A DNA stretch of 64,000 nt from Microbacterium forte. GTDB lineage: Bacteria; Actinomycetota; Actinomycetes; Actinomycetales; Microbacteriaceae. Below are positions 62,375 through 64,000 of the stretch, one piece after another. The stretch's first letter is position 1. Each line of letters starts with the position of its first letter. The stretch covers positions 2,790,001 through 2,854,000 of the forward strand of contig NZ_CP116871.1 of the NCBI RefSeq assembly GCF_031885415.1. Direction: 5' to 3'. A program made the position numbers and the translations under genes. Under the pieces are notes generated by a model. The model saw only the letters and a program-made list of their open reading frames with translations, did no database searches and was not told the origin of the DNA.

Positions 62375-63688
62375 TCAGCCCTTTTCCGCTGCGTACTTCT
62401 CGGTCCAGAAGGCATCCCACGACTCGAGCAGCTCGCTGGTCGACATGTTGCCGAGCAGCACGTTCTGCACATCCTGGTCGGACTTCTGGATCCACTCGGT
62501 CCACCAGCTGACGCCACGCGGCTGACGCACGTTCACGTACGTCTCGGGATCCTCCGTCATGGTGACGTAGCTGGTCCACGGGCCGGTCGAGTAGAACTCG
62601 TCGTCCGCGGCATCCGAGATGATCGGCACGAGGCTGTTGGCCTGGGCGAACTCGGTCGCGGGCTCGGCCGACGAGAGGAACTCGACGAGCTTGACTGCGG
62701 CATCCTGGTGCTCGCTGTTCTCGGCGACGCCCCAGCCGGCGACGGCCAGCGGCTGCGCGGCCTTGCCCGACGGGCCGACGAGCAGCGGAGCGGTGTCCCA
62801 CTGGTCTTCGGTCAGCGACGAGTCCTGCACCGTGGCGATGACCTCGGGGTCCTGCAGCAGGAACGCCGTGGTGCCGTTGGTGAAGCCTGCGACCATCTCG
62901 GGGTAGCCCCACGAGACGGCCGAGGGCGGGGAGGCCTCCTTGAACAGGTCGAAGTAGTCATCGACGGCCTCCTGCGCCTCGGGGGCGGCGAAGATCGTCG
63001 ATCCGTCCTCCATGAGGAACGCGTCATCGACGTCGAGGCCGTCGATCGTGTAGGCCTCGATCGCCGCGACCACGTTGCTGTTCGCGTTCGCACCCCCGCG
63101 GAACGCGTAGCCGTAGATGTTGTTCGACGGGTCCTGGATGGCGCTGGCCTGCTCGAGCAGGTCCTTCCAGCTGTGCGGAGGGCCGTCGAAGCCGGCCTCC
63201 TCGACCAGGTCGGTGCGGTAGAAGAGCGACAGGCCGTAGAAGCCGTAGGGCACGAAGTAGCTCTTGCCGTCGGTGGCCACCGACGCAGCCTGCGCGTTGT
63301 CGGTCAGGGCGTCCCAGCCGTCCCACTTCTCGAGGTCGCCCGAGATGTCGTGCAGCCAGCCGTTGTTGGCGAACGGGCCGACCGTGATGTCGCGGACCTC
63401 GAGGACGTCGACGCCCTTTCCGGACTGCAGCATCTGCTGGATCTTCGCATCCGCCTGCTCGGTGGGCGGCGAGACGAGCTTGACCTTGATGTCGGGGTTC
63501 GCCTTCTCGAAATCGTCGAGGAGCCCGCGGAGCAGGTCGGTGCGTGCAGGGTTGGTCAGGCTCTCGACCATCTGCAGGGTGACGGTGCCGTCGGCGGATT
63601 CGCCGCCGCTTGCGGAACAGCCGGTGAGCGCGAGCGCGGCGACGGTGCCGATTCCCGCGGCGGTCGTCAAGATTCTGTTCTTCTTCAC
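62375..63688 (-). CDS. Sugar ABC transporter solute-binding lipoprotein
   Basis: The 437-residue protein has a lipoprotein signal (KKNRILTTAAGIGTVAALALTGC, lipobox LTGC with Cys at about 24) and the family-1 extracellular binding fold: VTLQMVESLTNPARTDLLRGLLDDFEKANPDIKV, then SYFVPYGFYGLSLFYRTDLVEEAGFDGPP. It captures a sugar or oligosaccharide for the two permeases encoded after it. The substrate is unknown. It has a G/C-rich repetitive leader. Confidence 0.92.
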   Translation of the reverse strand: MKKNRILTTAAGIGTVAALALTGCSASGGESADGTVTLQMVESLTNPARTDLLRGLLDDFEKANPDIKVKLVSPPTEQADAKIQQMLQSGKGVDVLEVRDITVGPFANNGWLHDISGDLEKWDGWDALTDNAQAASVATDGKSYFVPYGFYGLSLFYRTDLVEEAGFDGPPHSWKDLLEQASAIQDPSNNIYGYAFRGGANANSNVVAAIEAYTIDGLDVDDAFLMEDGSTIFAAPEAQEAVDDYFDLFKEASPPSAVSWGYPEMVAGFTNGTTAFLLQDPEVIATVQDSSLTEDQWDTAPLLVGPSGKAAQPLAVAGWGVAENSEHQDAAVKLVEFLSSAEPATEFAQANSLVPIISDAADDEFYSTGPWTSYVTMTEDPETYVNVRQPRGVSWWTEWIQKSDQDVQNVLLGNMSTSELLESWDAFWTEKYAAEKG

Positions 63689-63716
63689 GAGGTGCCTCTC
63701 AGTTGGTGATGGTGGT

Positions 63717-63737
63717 GGGTCGGGTGGGTCGGGTGGG
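63717..63737 (+). other. G-quadruplex-capable run in the leader of the sugar-transport operon
   Basis: Five GGG tracts (63717, 63722, 63726, 63731, 63735) are separated by one or two bases, with more G-pairs following to about 63760. The G-run is on the plus strand, i.e. the template for the minus-strand operon; the mRNA carries the C-run. Confidence 0.6.
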
Positions 63738-63772
63738 TGTGGATCGGGTGGTGGGTGGAGCAGGTGGTCGGG

Positions 63773-64000
63773 TCAGGAGACGATGATCGAGTCGGGGGTG
63801 CGGATGCCGGCTCGGCGGAGGATCTGCGGGATGCAGCGCTCGACGAAGGCCTCGAAGTCCGACGCCTCGGTGTAGAGGTGCGCCGACAGGCGGAAGTAGC
63901 CCACGCCGCGGAAGCTGGTGAACGCGGTCTCGACGCCGGTCTCGTCGAGCAGATCCATGCGCAGGGCGTCGGCCTCTTCCCGTGTGGATCCGAGTCCGAG
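63773..64000 (-). CDS. Class-V aminotransferase C-terminal fragment, cut by the window edge
   Basis: Seventy-five codons are visible, open to the right edge. The segment VETAFTSFRGVGYFRLSAHLYTEASDFEAFVERCIPQIL is the C-terminal domain typical of PLP-dependent class-V aminotransferases (cysteine desulfurase/isopenicillin N epimerase group), including the Arg-containing substrate loop near FRLSAHLY. The active-site lysine lies outside. It precedes the sugar transporter genes on the same strand by about 85 bases, so both could share control, but a link is not evident. Confidence 0.75.
   Translation of the reverse strand, partial: LGLGSTREEADALRMDLLDETGVETAFTSFRGVGYFRLSAHLYTEASDFEAFVERCIPQILRRAGIRTPDSIIVS

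Noticed and set aside
61559..63709. Long plus-strand open frame across the sugar transporter operon
   Set aside because: The minus strand encodes three clear ABC importer components; this frame is the complementary shadow with no domain content.

Overview
The window looks like a chromosomal segment of a high-GC actinobacterium of the family Microbacteriaceae, most likely Microbacterium or a close relative. Reasons: very high GC with strong GC bias at third codon positions, frequent GTG/TTG starts, a coproporphyrin-type heme gene cluster with an actinobacterial HemQ, an HNH/DUF222 (13E12-type) protein, and many promoters with a TAnnnT-like -10 box only 6-7 bases before the start codon (leaderless transcription). 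Genes are dense. No stretch of 300 bases lacks a gene, and I saw no rRNA, tRNA, insertion sequence, prophage or CRISPR array. The species assignment is inference.

Region 1 (1-16 kb): a truncated HAD phosphatase; a manganese-type DtxR-family regulator (MntR) and a small membrane protein; a large secreted rhamnogalacturonan lyase; the Mn transporter MntH with two operator-like palindromes around its promoter; an SpoU RNA methyltransferase; a VOC protein; a MATE exporter; a DUF1992 protein; an M13 peptidase; a beta-lactamase-fold protein that has lost its catalytic serine and lysine; a DHA2 drug exporter; and a peptide/proton symporter.

Region 2 (16-31 kb): a HIT protein, a GNAT protein, glycyl-tRNA synthetase and a DNA-repair HhH-GPD protein. 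Then comes the heme cluster: hemA on the minus strand, and on the plus strand hemE, an ArsR regulator, hemY, three small membrane-associated proteins, hemQ, hemC, hemD, hemB, a 13-codon leader ORF and hemL. Together these run from glutamyl-tRNA to coproporphyrin III and from coproheme to heme. The iron-inserting ferrochelatase is not in the window.

Region 3 (31-48 kb): the DUF222/HNH protein; a solo ABC ATPase with a long acidic, histidine-rich tail; a 3-hydroxyisobutyryl-CoA hydrolase-like enzyme; a heterodimeric ABC exporter; a D,D-carboxypeptidase-like membrane protein; a TPP riboswitch with a YkoE-YkoD-YkoC (HMP/thiamine) ECF transporter; and a probable Mn riboswitch ahead of a TerC-family exporter followed by a CNNM/CorC-type protein. 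MntR, MntH and riboswitch-TerC together suggest both an import and an export arm of manganese control in one window.

Region 4 (48-64 kb): an APH(3')-like kinase, a Roadblock/LC7 protein, two short-chain dehydrogenases, TauE/SafE plus KDPG aldolase, a membrane protein with two L7/L12-like repeats, RlmN, a quinone oxidoreductase divergent from a TetR regulator, a DUF4407 protein, a MocR-type regulator, an aldo/keto reductase, and a minus-strand sugar ABC importer operon preceded by a truncated class-V aminotransferase.
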